64,000 bases of DNA from NCBI GenBank assembly GCA_947652115.1, contig OX393573.1, positions 704,619 to 768,618 of the forward strand, written 5' to 3'. Positions 24,001-36,300 of the stretch are shown here, one piece after another. The position numbers and the translations under genes were made by a program. The number at the start of each line of letters is the position of its first letter. Position 1 is the stretch's first letter. Below the pieces are notes generated by a model. It saw only the letters and a program-made list of their open reading frames with translations, did not search any database and was not told where the DNA came from. The DNA is from Blastomussa wellsi (taxonomy: Eukaryota > Cnidaria > Anthozoa > Scleractinia > Plerogyridae).

Positions 24001-25021
24001 TGTCTTGGCACAACAATGACTGTCAGTCCCGCTAATGAACTAGTTGAGATGGGCAAACAGCCACTGAGAATTGTTGTGTGTAACAGGTGAGTTTACATAA
24101 GTTAACAACTGAATTAAACTGAATCTCAGGAGAGGAGGGAGTGAGAGCAAGTGACCTAAGAGAATCAAGCTACTACCACTAAAATTTAATTGCTGTTAGT
24201 AGTAGCTTGATTTAATATGAACTGGTATTTGAAGAAAAGTCGTCCCTTGTAGGAGGGCAATCCTCTCCACTGAGCCACCACCCCTCCCTCGTCAAAAGAG
24301 CCAATGTGTTTACATGGGAAAATGTTGTCTTGCAGTAAGCTTTGAGTGTCTTCTAAAAACAATAATTAGTCTTTCCACCCTTGTTTTCTACATTTGTGAG
24401 CAAAAGTCACTTGACTATATCTGTATACTATTAGACGACTTTGGGAAGTAGTCTTACTGTAGTCTTTACCCAGCCTATTCTCTTGGACATGTTTTCTCTT
24501 CTTAAGCCAGTACACACTAGCCAGGTTGTAATGTGCCCATAGGCGTACGGGCACCTTCGGACTTTGGGGGGCTGTAACCTCCCTGCCCAAAAAAATAAAC
24601 AATTTTCGAATGCGTTAGCATTATGCCGGGATACAACCGCCCAAAAATTGCCACTGCTTTTGCCCGAATCCTGAGCGTTTTGCCCGAAAAATCTCAAAAA
24701 TTTTAGAAACTAGGGGGCTGCAGTCCCCCTCCCCCCCCCCCCCCCTGGCTCGTATGCCTATGACTGTGCCTCTGGGTGTGCATGTTTCTTACTAGCAAAT
24801 TAATTATACATTCATTTGCTAGGCAAAAGACAGATATAGACCAACTCTGTGTTACTCAAGATGCCAGAGGGAAACAGCTTGGGTCCAGGGTGTTTGGAGA
24901 CTGTGACAGTCTCATGTCGCAGGTAATGCAGCATTTGATGAGCCATGATGCCTTGCGGGAGTGGGAGAAAGAACAAACTGTCCGTATGATGGAATATGAC
25001 AAATGGAGGACAAAGAGTTAA
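24001..25021 (+). CDS. Sirtuin-like NAD-dependent deacylase, 3' end only
   Basis: The last two exons are visible: (gap) 24001-24086 and 24823-25021, joining in phase (AG|G). The first encodes CLGTTMTVSPANELVEMG then IVVCNRQKTDID. This matches the end of the sirtuin Rossmann fold, where a G-T/S-S-L-x-V motif binds NAD and a V-x-N-x-Q-x-T-x-D segment contacts the adenosine. The end (GDCDSLMSQVMQHL, then an acidic-basic helix to WRTKS) fits the terminal helix of the family. The zinc ribbon and the catalytic HG motif would be upstream in the gap. The VSPANEL wording differs from human SIRT1-7 as I know them, so I assign no subtype. An AATAAA lies at 25414-25419. Confidence 0.72.
24538..24762. repeat. 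Inverted-ended dispersed repeat in a sirtuin intron
   Basis: Begins CATAGGCGTACGGGC and ends GGCTCGTATGCCTATG, which are imperfect inverted ends. The interior has the phrase GCCCGAA repeated and a long C run. Related pieces lie at about 17970-18090 and 26990-27170. The family is unknown. Confidence 0.5.
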
Positions 25022-25987
25022 TAAATTTTACATTGGAAATTAAGTCCAAAAATTTAGGGGTTTTTTCACATTTACATAGTGGTTTGATTCAGAACAGCAA
25101 AAATACAAACTTAAGCAAATACAAACCAGGAAAAAGTTGAATGTTTTATTGAGATTTGTGCTAACAGTCACAATGATGTGTGCTGGGTCTTTAGCAATAA
25201 TAATTTAACTTGTCTAGTGTGGATTATTTCATCAGTTCACTCCACATCAAATTGAAAGAACTACTCATTAATTAACACATAACTTTCTAAGTATATTATT
25301 CAATTTATTCATGTTAAGCCACAATTAGAGTGTTAAGCACCATGTAATGTATGCATTTTTGTTTATTAGAGAGTTGTTTTCATCAAATTAGTAAATGAAG
25401 GTGTGCTGGTTGTAATAAAGTTGTAACATAAATGGCCTGATTCGACCACTCTGCAAATTGCAGGCCAGCTTTTGTATTCAGTCTTTTGGACAACCATTAA
25501 CATCTTAACTTATCAGTCTGATTGTTACTTTATATTAAATAAAAGCTACAGTATTGTATGATGTACTATAAACAATATAATGTACCAGTAGTATGCTATA
25601 AATCTGTCAGTGAGCATGTAAAGAATAAAAGATTAATTAACTATTGCATTCACTTAGTTCATTTAGTTATCAATGATTGTTATAAAATAATTTTCCAAGC
25701 ATGTCCCATTCCAACTTATAGCCCAATATCAGTTTGAATTTGTGCAACAGGTTGCAGCAACAAAATGAGTGAAAACAATGTTGTAGCGTGTGTACATGAG
25801 GCGACAAATCGCAGCAACCTGCTATTGTAACCCACAGATGTTACCTAATTTACAACTGAATGAACTTGAAGTGAACATCTGTTTTCTTTTCTAAGAAGCC
25901 TCCTAAGGTGATTGACAGCAACGAAAATCCCAGCTACCAATTGAGCAGAGTCAGTACGGTTGGCACAGTAAGAACGCACTGATTTAT
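25022..25987. other. Convergent intergenic region sirtuin / CCS
   Basis: Holds the 3' UTRs of both genes. AATAAA at 25414-25419 suits the sirtuin transcript. Nothing else coding is seen. Confidence 0.5.
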
Positions 25988-28900
25988 TTATAATTGAGAA
26001 GGCATGCTTGTTGGCGCAGAAAGTGGCTTGTCCTCCCACAAGATTTTCCCATCACATGCGCAGAACTTCTTGGTGTTCTGGAAGAGACCAGCTGACCTGG
26101 CAATTATCCCACATGTTAAGCTGTGCATAATTGGAGTAAAAATTTATTAGCATGTACAAAAATCTTCCTCTCAAGAATCCCATGATAAGCTCAGTCAGGA
26201 GGGCTAAAAGCTCTGCAAGTGTAACGTGCTTGGCCAACAACACAGTTCAAGTTTCTGAACAAATGCATGTTAAGAATCCCATCTGGTAGGAGGCTGGTGA
26301 TATTGCGTTCGGGAGCACCGAAAACAAATCCAGCTAGAGAAGAGAATTTTCGACCTTGGACCTGTGGATTACAATCCATAGCCCTAACCACTACGGGCCC
26401 ATGCTCACCATCTCGCGCAGTAGGCATTTGGCCGCCACATAAATGTGCTGGCTTATCATTCTGATCTCCATCAGTCTGCATGCAGTTATCTGCTATATTT
26501 CTTTACTTAGAAAAGGGTCAGCTCTTTTTCTGCCTGAGGGAGTAGGCTACATTCTATTGGCAATCTGAAAAAAATTCCAAATTGTACTAAAATCTTTCTC
26601 ACCCTGGGCCTGAATTTCCTGTTATTTTCGACAACTCATTGTTGCCACGCCCTAGATCATCTTCTCTGTGGTGTACAACTAGAGATCGACCAATCACATC
26701 CCAAACCTGGACAGGATAATTAAAATTCATTCCTCCATATCAACATACAGATTCTCCTAACTAAGTGTGTTGTGTAACACAAATTAAACAAAGCATTTTG
26801 TACCTTCACGTTTTTGTCCTCTAATCGAAATGAAGCCCTGCCATATTTGTCTGCTTGTATGTTCCCGAGGTCACCAACATGCTTTAATAAGAGAGAATGA
26901 GTGCAAGTGAGAAAGGAAAGAGAAGGAAGAATCAATAATGAGCACACTCATCATAAAAAGTTTCTTGATTGTGTCTACTTAAAAATCTGTTGGGGGTGGG
27001 GGGCAGCAGCCCCCAGTTTCAAAACAGCATTTTTTTGGGCAAAACGCTCAGGATTCGGGCAACAACAATTACAATTTCTGGGCGGTTGTATACTAGTTTA
27101 ATGCTACCACATTTGGGAAACACGTGTAAATTTTTTGGGCAGGATGATCAGAAAATGTCTGCATGGCCTTGAATTAAAAATGGGACTGAGGGAACAGTGC
27201 TCACAACCTAAGTAAGAACCTATAGTAAGCTATTAAAACACCCTGCATTTGATAGGTGATAATAATAAAAACAAACTTTATAAAACATACTCTCTCGTTA
27301 TCCTCCGGCGCTCCATGTTTACAATTCCTGGGATTGTAATGATCACCAGTGCTGACAAAATAAATTTAAAATTCAATTCACAATTATCAGTCCAATATTT
27401 ATAAATTAAAATAAAGGTAATATATCTGGCTTATATTTTTAATTTTTTATTACATTTCTAATTTATACAATCAAAGCAATAATTGAGAACATTTAGGATA
27501 GTGACCACTTTTACAAACACCAAAGAATTTAAAATAAAAAATAACTAACTAAATGTATCCAGGCAATGAAAACTAAAGGAAATATTCACAACTGAAGTTG
27601 TGGACCTCTCAGAAAACTTTTAACAGTTCTTATTAGCTAGTTTTCAAGTATAATGTAATTTTTAAGCTTATAATAATACACCTGGCTGCTGTCAGTGTTT
27701 TGTGGAACCCTGTGACTCATTATAAAGCCGCCTAGGTTGTGACTATATTGATGGCCAGAGCAAGAGCTCAGTCAGTTATTTTCTCATTTAAACAAACTCT
27801 TTTAGATGGTAACCAGCTTTCTGTGGCCAGATTACAAGGGTTCCACTGTGTTTAATTTATACAGGTGTAATAATAATGCTGTGTACTGACAGTAACACCT
27901 CTTTTACCTCATACAACCCTGCGACAGGTCTCCTAATTCATGAATGTTAAGCCCATGAAGTCCAGTAGTAAGACCATCGATTGTGCCATCAATCACGCAC
28001 AGATCCTCAGATACCTAGTGATACAGACTAGCAGTAATCAGTAATCGATCACGCACAGATCCTCGGATACCTAATGATACAGACTAGCAGTAATCAGTAA
28101 TCGATCACGCACAGATCCTCAGATACCTAGTGATATAGACTAGCAGTAATCAGTAATCGATCACGCACAGATCCTCAGATACCTAGTGATACAGACTAGC
28201 AGTAATCAGTAATCGATCACGCACAGATCCTCAGAAACCTAGTGATACAGACTAGCAGTAGTCAGTAATCGATCACGCACAGATGGGGCCCTGCCTGGTA
28301 GGTGCCAAGTCGTGTTCAAAGCCATTCACAATATTTACAGACATTTAAAAGGGTCCTAGTCAGCCACGCATTTGTTATTGTTTACATGCAAGAATTCCAG
28401 TATTATATTTTACACGCAGCATGTTGGAACGAAAGAGATCTCTGAGAAACTTGCTGAAGCTATTAAGGTAGTCTAAACACATCCAGTAACATATTAACCT
28501 ATAACAATAAAATGAGATTACGCTTCACCGTACCATTCCCATAATTTTGATGGCATCGAAAATGGCGGAGGCTGGCTAGGTCCGTTTAATAACTTATCGC
28601 TTACATTTTTACTAAACCATTCTTGACCCTGGAGGCTGTTATTCTTTTGGTCAGCACCAAGAGTCGAGACATCTGGCTGCCTCCAACACTGGAAGTCCAC
28701 TGGAAGTCCATGATTCAAAGTAGCATTGTAATTACGTCTACATTTACATGTATTACAATGTATACCTGAACAAATCTGGTGACACCAAGAATATTCCCAC
28801 TACGCATCTCAACCACAGCAGCTCCTAAATGCTTTGGCTGTGTACCTATTATCATTAAACAATCAATTTCTTGTTACCACATCAATATATTATCAAGAAG

Positions 28901-30265
28901 ACAGTGATGACAATAAAGAAACACATCAATCAAGTAGTTCATTTTCATCACATATTTTACCCAGAATTTGAATCAGTGTTTTTCTTAAATTTTGGTAATG
29001 CACCATAGCTATTGCCAGACATTTAAAACATTGAACTGCTTATTTACCTGCAGCACCAAGTCCACGCAATATGGCCATTCGTCCCGAGTTCTCTATCAGC
29101 TTCTGGACTTGCCCTGTTGATAATGTTGTCTCTACCATTACTTGTTCTGTGTTGAGATCCACCTTGAACGACTTAATCCCTAGTAAAGAATGTGCTAACA
29201 TCAGCTGTACAACACACAGTCAGTCAAATGCTAACAATGTATTGTACCAGTAGAGAAAATTCCATGTTTCTCCTATACAAGGCTTGTTGGTTTGTGAACT
29301 TCCCCACCCCTTCTGGAATTCTCAGTTAGCATCACACTTTGCTTTAAAAAACTTTGGTTTTGAAATCCCCCTCCCTCGCAGAATTTTAAAGGGTTTCCTT
29401 GGCGCGGGTTTTGATATTCCCTGGATTGGCACAACAACCAAGGCGACAAATTGAAGTTTGTGGTGAGCTAACCATAGGCAGGGCTGTCATATTTAAGGGT
29501 CGTAACCTGTAACACCTGTTACGGTCGAGTATGCTTGATTTTCCCTTGGTGCTACGGGTGAAATTGCCTGTTGTTGATAGAATTCAACCACAAAGTAACA
29601 AGTTTGCTACAGGTGTGGAGAATGAGGCAAAAGGTGTGCAAAACTTAATGACAGCACTGATAGGTGACCCAGGCTTATACCCAATGGGAGGTAGTGTGGC
29701 CGAGTACATTCCTTCATACATAGTAAGCTAAAAATCAAGGCTCCACAGAATATTATATTAATTATAAAATTATATTATCATTGGTTGCATATATGCATAC
29801 CTTCTACTCCATCAAGTGATGTGTTAATTGCATTTACACATCTCTGAGATGTCATCTGTACGGCAAACTCCATCTAAAGCATAGCAAACCACACATGATA
29901 ACTACATTTATTTGATCTATTTCTTCTAAACTGGCATGAAGTAGGTGAAATATTATGCCAGTTTAAGCAGATATTGCCGGCTTCCGTTTGGGGCCGATCC
30001 GTTACTAGCAGTTCGTCGGTTTGGGGACAGGGAATTCTTAGAATTTAATTGGGATTAAAAGGGGAAAATGTCTGCCATACTCAATGGATCGAGGTGGGGG
30101 CGGTAATATTGTACTACCTTAAAATGAGGGGCTGCATAAAGCTGGTCTGAGACACAGTCAAACCAAATAAAATAGAGACAAGTGGTTTCAAATGGCTCAA
30201 GTTCCAAAGGAATTGATGAAAACTTCACTCACCTTCGTCGTCGTGGGGTTCACGTTGGACGCCAT
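25988..30265 (-). CDS. CCS: Copper chaperone for superoxide dismutase, complete, nine exons
   Basis: Loads copper into SOD1 and catalyses its disulfide in the cytosol. Exons: 30265-30233, 29873-29801, 29179-29048, 28845-28766, 28014-27908, 27351-27291, 26881-26804, 26706-26603, 26120-25988; 266 residues, human 274. Domain 1 (Atx1-like, about 12-85) starts MEFAVQM. Domain 2 (SOD-like, about 86-236) has [55 protein letters not shown] and the SOD signature TGNSG...CGIIARSAG. Domain 3 has the CAC copper site (C243, C245). Three positions are unusual. The domain 1 copper motif reads MTSQRC, with Ser20 for the first Cys. The SOD-like H-x-H is N129-I-H131. The human CNSCG segment is CMSTG. The structural pair C140/C226 is kept. 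The exon at 28014 begins inside a tandem array. Confidence 0.95.
26205..26425 (-). repeat. tRNA-derived SINE in a CCS intron
   Basis: On the minus strand it reads GGGCCCGTAGTGGTTAGGGC (box-A-like), then a decayed box-B-like stretch. The body contains CCAGCTGGGATTTG-like and GGGATTCTTAACATG segments. It resembles family B at 9630-9815 in its body. Confidence 0.45.
27992..28284 (-). repeat. 56-bp tandem array spanning a CCS splice acceptor
   Basis: Copies start at 27992, 28048, 28104, 28160 and 28216, with a 13-bp partial copy at 28272. Each unit, in CCS orientation, is the first 23 nt of the exon (GTATCTGAGGATC...) plus the preceding 33 nt of intron ending ...TATCACTAG. The acceptor AG and its upstream signals are therefore present five times; only the copy at 28014/28015 leads into the rest of the exon. 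Copies differ by one or two bases. Confidence 0.93.
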
Positions 30266-30350
30266 TTTGAAACAAAGACAGCTGCGCTAGCCTGGGTCGA
30301 GTTTTTCGCCCTGGAGACGAGGCTGCTTACAAAGCCCGGGAAAAAAGAAC
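30266..30350. promoter_or_regulatory. 85-bp shared upstream region CCS / exonuclease gene
   Basis: The start codons of two divergent genes are 85 bp apart. There is no TATA box. The stretch contains GCTGCGCTAGCCTGGGTCG and CCCTGGAGACGAGG. Both 5' UTRs must be very short or overlap. Bidirectional promoter function is inferred from spacing. Confidence 0.55.
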
Positions 30351-33300
30351 ATGGCGGATGAAATGGCGACGGAAGACACGAAAGTTCAACCATTGCTGAT
30401 ATTTTACGACAGCGAAGCCGCTAACGGGAATGTGTACCGTGGAGACATCATCGAAATTGCTGCCAAGTGCCACCCCGATGTAGCTAAAGGCTCCTTCCAA
30501 TCTCTGATAAACACAAAACAGCCACTGTGTTCTTTCGGTAAGTGAATCTACGCAGTCAGCAAATTTGTGACCTTTTTGACACAACTGGTATTTTTCAGGA
30601 AAGAAAGTTTTGTTTTTCTTAAAACTTTGCTTTCCCCAGTGGTGGAGGAACAAAGGTAGTTATAATTTAGAGAAAACAAGAAAATTGGTTTTCGATGAAG
30701 CTTCGCGCAGAAATGGCGTGCCAACTATCACGAATGTTTAATTGTCTTCTTTTTCTACGGTTCTGCCAAAAAATACCAATGTTTAATGAAATCTAACTAG
30801 TTCCTGCGTATAATGCTCCTGTTAAAGATTGTAAAGTAATTTTATTTTTCATTAATCCTTTCTGGTCTCAAATTGAACGCGTGTTTGTATGTTGGTATTT
30901 CCGGCTTATTTTGGTAACGCCAGAAATTAACTCAAGCCTCGTTATCATATGTATTAATGAATAAATCGTCCTTTCTGTTTGCTTGAATTGTGGAGATAAT
31001 GCATTTATGCGTTGCATCTTCTTAGGTTTTCTCCTTAAAATCGCTTAAAGAATTTTTATTTCTTTCAGAAGATATAAATTTTGTTATTGAACAATATTGG
31101 TAAGATAATGTGATTTTGAAAACAATGGCACATATAAATAAGTAAGAATAATTGTAAATTTTTGCAATTAATTTCACCGAAACATCCTGTTTTTTTTGTT
31201 CAGTTGATGAAAAATGCAACCAGCAAGTATTGGAGTGAAACAAAAAATGTTATTTCCATGTTGAAAATGTGTTCATCTAACAGAGGGAATTACCTGAAAG
31301 AGAATTTAAATAATATTGTTAGCTAGTTTATAAATTTCTTCAGTTGTTGGCAAAGTTTCAATTTCAAAATTACAGTCAATGCGTGCTTGTAGCAATAGTC
31401 TTATTTGGTTGATAACATATTAAGGAAGAAGTACACTGTTCATGCGTGTCTAGTGTTCCTAGTTTATCTAAGAGGGTTTCATATAATTTCACTTGTCATT
31501 TAATATTACATGTTTATACAATGGAAGGTGCCAATACTTAAGCTCTTGTCTCTTGGCTTCCATAAACGTTAGGTCCAGAATAGTAATATTGTCAATTACC
31601 ATAATTTTTAACACCACCAGCCTGAAGGCAAAGCTTATAATTATCTTTCACCTTGCTATCTGGGGAATTGTTTTTGAAAAATTAAATAAAGGTTGCATAT
31701 CTTAACTTAAATTTGGATGAGATATTGTACATGTAGTTGAGATTTGGAGGCCTTGATAAACTCATCTTTCATGTATAATTCACCAAGCTGAAAATTTACC
31801 ATCACCCTCATTTGCCACAACTCATGATGAAATCGGCATTGCTGGTCCTAGCAGTATGCGGGATGCGTGTCACATAAGAACTCAGTAAAAATGACCAAGC
31901 TCTCCATGAGTTCGCATAGCTCAGTGGATAGAGCGCCCGCCCGGTGTTCGGGAGGTCATGGGTTCGATTCCTGTCGGGGACTCAGAATTTTTCTTTGTCC
32001 CACGCTCGTGTCATGTTGATAAACTCATCTTTCATTGCTTTTCTTGTAGCTAATGGTCAGCAGGGAGAATTAAAGAACCCGCACATTTATCGTAAAGAGT
32101 AGGGTACGGAGCTGCCAGTTTTTTCGTCTGGTATTTGCTCGTTGAGATGTCAAGGTTCAGAAATGCTTGAAGAAATTAGCTTATAAAGTTACTCTGTAAA
32201 ATCAATCTGAGGGTAAAGAAAGTAACCAGTCCAGATTAAACTTTTCCATGCTGGACAAAAGGCTTGGGCTTCATCTTTTTCACAAAAGATGGATATTGTG
32301 TTGACCTCCCCACCTCTCAATGCAGTGTTGACTTCTACCCAACTATGTGATGAATATATGTTTTAGAGGAAGGGGTATTTTGCACTTTACTGGTGTGCAG
32401 CAAGTGTCCCAATGAGTTTTTTCCAGGTTTAATGTAAAGACAAAGTTTGCATTTTACAATAAGCTATCTGAGTGTGCTACTTTTATGCAACTTTTAGCAA
32501 CCAGAGAATGTGCAATATCAGAGGAAGACTTAAAAGACAAGTTATACTTCAAAGAGGTTCTGATGAAATTTGTGTCCTGGATAGATGACATGGTTAAGTT
32601 AGCAAAGAAAAGACATGGGACACAATTCTTCCCAGGTACGGGGCAATAACAAAAACAAAACTGGTATCACAACATGTTGCAATAGTTGTGTACATTGTGC
32701 AATGGAATGCTGTTAATGAGGCCACCATATTAAAGAGGTTCTTTTAATGAGAAAATTACTGGCTGGCCTGTTGTTTGGGCAAAATAAAGTGGCTGAAAAT
32801 ATTCAACCCAACTGCCAATTTTTTTTATTTCATTGTCTCGTATTCATCATAATAATATCAAACAAACGGAAAACAAGAATCAAAAATAATGGTTTGAAAT
32901 TTTTAAATCCGATGTAAATTTAAACCACAATATAGGTGTCATCTTGTCTTTGATTAGTAGCAACAAAATAAGCTTTTCCACGCCTCTTTTAACAGTGTTC
33001 ACTGTTAATAGATTCCTGTGTAAGAAAATATTTTTCAATTTATTTTTCTCAGTGTTGTGTGCACACTATGGTTATCAGTTTGACTTCTTGATCTTGCTGA
33101 GCAACATGGAAAGATCTGGACTGAATCACTCCATCCTGACGCAACACAATGTTCACTTTGCAGATAGTTTGTTTTTCTGTAGAGAGGTTGGTAGTTTTCG
33201 GTCGTGAAACAAACATGTATAGTACTATTCAATGCATACCTGCACACTACAGGACTTGAAGATTCCAGCTTTCCCTTTGGACAAGCAGCTCTCAATGCTT

Positions 33301-36300
33301 TCTTGCCTGAGGCAGTTACATGATTGTCTCAGTTTACACATTTTATGATTTATCTGGCAGATGCCTTGTGTGTGAACTTGCCTGGCTGGAAATTCTTGTT
33401 GTCTCAGACAACTAACCCTGCATCATAACATGATTTAACTTGCTAGCCAATTGCGATGTTGCCATGCGGCAATATATTTTGTTTTAATAATTGATTTTGT
33501 TGTTCTTTGTTTTTAGTATTTTTGTTTGATTCTAGTATTTTAATAATACTTTTTTGATTTTTATCACATGTTAATAATAATTTTGTAAATAGTTTTTGTA
33601 AATAGAGATATCCTGAAGTGATATAATAAAGTTATCTTATCTTATATTTTCTTAACTCCACAACAAAAACGCACAGTTTACCACAGAATGATAAAATTGA
33701 AATGGTACTGACACCTTCTTATGCGGCTCCCTTTCAGTTGAAAGACAACGGAGAAAAGTTGTTGGCCAACACAAGACTCTCCCTTGATGCTCTCTTTCAG
33801 AAATTCTTTCCAAAGAGAATTCTAAAAGGTAAATACTGCACACTGTATTTGTCATTAGGTTATAGCATTAAAAATTAATTTACTGTTGCGGTTTACCATG
33901 CAAAAGAGGCCAAGTCAAACAAAATTGCACATAAAAGCAAGCCCAAGGCTAGTGATCATTTCAAATAAACGAAGGTTAGGTGGTTCAACGCTTTCAACCT
34001 TCCTGTATTAATTTTGATAATCTAACACTACAAAGCACAATGCAAGCAACGCTCTTTGAATACATAATGTTTGTAATTGCATTGTACTTAAACCAGTTCC
34101 GATAATAAACCTACAATTTTTGTGGCCCAAGGCCAGGTAACATGGTACGCCCACAATGAATTTCTGAGCTTGTTTCAGAGAAAAGTGTTTGTGTCTGTCT
34201 TGCTTATGGAGGACAGAAACTACTTCAGTCAAATTCATTTTGTTTACTAGCCAAAGTGGCTTGTGGAAATCAAAAACCTCCCAGCCAAAATGAAGTTTCT
34301 ACTAGTCTGTGGCTAGTTGGCTACTGTTAGTTGTTGAGCCCTAGTGTCGAGCCCTGTGGCTATAAGTGGTCAGCACAAATACGTACGTTCTTGAATGAAA
34401 AGAGGAATATTATTTTATTTTTTTATCGTGTCCTGTTTTAGACAGACACAGAGCCATGGGTGACGTAGAGGGAATGGTGAAGATCTTTACGCAGACACCG
34501 CTAAAAAAACTGCTACATCACATGAAATATTCGTCTACCAAAGAAAGGTTTGTTTCCATAGTTTTTGTAAATGACTGGATTAAAGGAGCTACTTCATGTT
34601 TTGTGTCTTTTGAAAAATTTAGCCTAAAGTTTTCAAACTCGTTATTTGTAATCTGTCTAAATCTTCTCCATCCTTAACCATCCATGCTTTACTATCACCT
34701 CTTTTTTGTTTTTCTTCCCAAGTAAACTATTAGGTTTAGGTTTCCTTCGCTTTCAGGGCAATTTGGTTCGTCAAAAAAAAATAATTCAAAATATTTCAGT
34801 GTGTAATGGCCTTGTAATATGCCACCTTCTACTTTGTTAGTCGCTTTTAACAACTTTTTATTTATTGTTGTGTGGGATGTGCTAATGGTTAGTGCACATG
34901 GCTCCAGATCAGGCAGTCCAACTTCAAGCCCTTGCTGAATCACTGCATTGTGTTCTTGGAAATGAAAGTACTCTCACAGTACCTTTCTTCGACCCAGGTG
35001 TATAAATGGGTACCAGGAAATTACGCTGGGAGTAACCCTGCATTGGACTAGCAGCCCATCAGGGGGGAGTAGATTACCGGTAATCTCATGCTAAGGAAAC
35101 CAGACTAAGCTCTGACCTGATGAGCCAATAAACGTGTAAGCTGACGTGACCCACCTTTACCTATCAATTGGTGAATAAATACAATTTAACATTGTTCTCT
35201 TGTTTTCTTAGATTGGAATATTACATTTCTCAAAGTGGCTCTAAACAGCAACAAAGTATTTTAGAAGGTCAGTGCTGACATAATTCCCAAGAGTGAACAG
35301 TATCTGGTTTTCCTTACTATGTCAAATACTTTAAGAAGATCGGAATAAAAGTCAGAAGTATTTTAGGAATATGCTTGGCCAGCCATATTCCAAACCAAAA
35401 ACAAATACATAAAGTAGAGAAGTGTTTAAAATTACAATGCTCTGTGAAATCTCTAAGTTCCAGTGGGATTTGAACGTCTGGATAAACCTGTCACTCTACT
35501 AATATTCACTACCTGATTTATTACGGTGTAGATTTCTCTACTTGAGCCAAAATATACTTCCATGGCGAGATCTCATCATGCATTTTTCCAATGCTCTTTC
35601 TTTGACCTTATTTCACAGTAGTTAGTTACTACTTTGTTTTCTGTGAAAAAATATCTGTATATGTGACAATACTATAGTGTTTATTTGTTGTTAGTGTTTG
35701 GATATGTTCTTTAATACATGTTCAATCTAAGTTGTGTTAATCCCTCTCGATAAAAGACATTTGCTTTTCAAGCAAATCCACAAAAAGCAGCAAATTGTGA
35801 TCTAATACATTACGATTTAAACAAGAATTACGCGTACAAAATACTTTTTGCAATATAAGTTCATTCTCTGTTCTTGCTCTTCATTTTAGAGAAACTTTAC
35901 AAACTAGATGCATGTAGCAAGAATATGTCCATCAAGAAGCTGTTAAAGGAAGGTGTTACATACAACACTCTAAGGAAGATCTTTGAAGAATGCTCTTCTT
36001 TCTTGGATTTTTATGAAACATTGAAAAACTATGGGATTGAACGGAAAGTTTCAAAGGTCATGGCGTTGCATTTCAGTGGACAGGGGCTTCAAAATCAAGG
36101 CGCCAGGGCATTTTCAAGACCCCACGAGGAAAAGCCAACTCAAGTGCCATCAGAACATCAGGAGAATGACAAGGCTTTGCAACGTAATTGCCCTGGACAC
36201 AAAACGCCAGCAAAGAAGTCTTCTGTAAGCAACCTGCAAGAAGAGTCAACAAAAGTGTTATCAAAACATCAAGAGAATGCCAAGTTTTTGCAGTGTGGTC

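Noticed and set aside
22949..25021. A fused SNRNP25-sirtuin gene
   Set aside because: Both parts are on the plus strand, but the halves are the N-terminus of one family and the C-terminus of another, separated by a placeholder gap. An assembly artefact is far more likely.
27992..28284. Direct repeats resembling a CRISPR array
   Set aside because: The copies are contiguous 56-bp tandem units with no variable spacers, in a eukaryotic intron. It is a simple tandem duplication.
28518..28718. 66-codon minus-strand frame in a CCS intron
   Set aside because: The sequence (ending [11 protein letters not shown]) looks slightly protein-like, but it has no match to CCS, and the CCS exons on both sides join in phase without it. 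It could be a relic exon; not supported.
31911..31984. Possible tRNA gene (tRNA-Thr-like)
   Set aside because: Box A and box B are good, but the anticodon loop lacks T33, the anticodon stem has a mismatch, and a 20-bp target duplication shows it was retroposed. Treated as a SINE.
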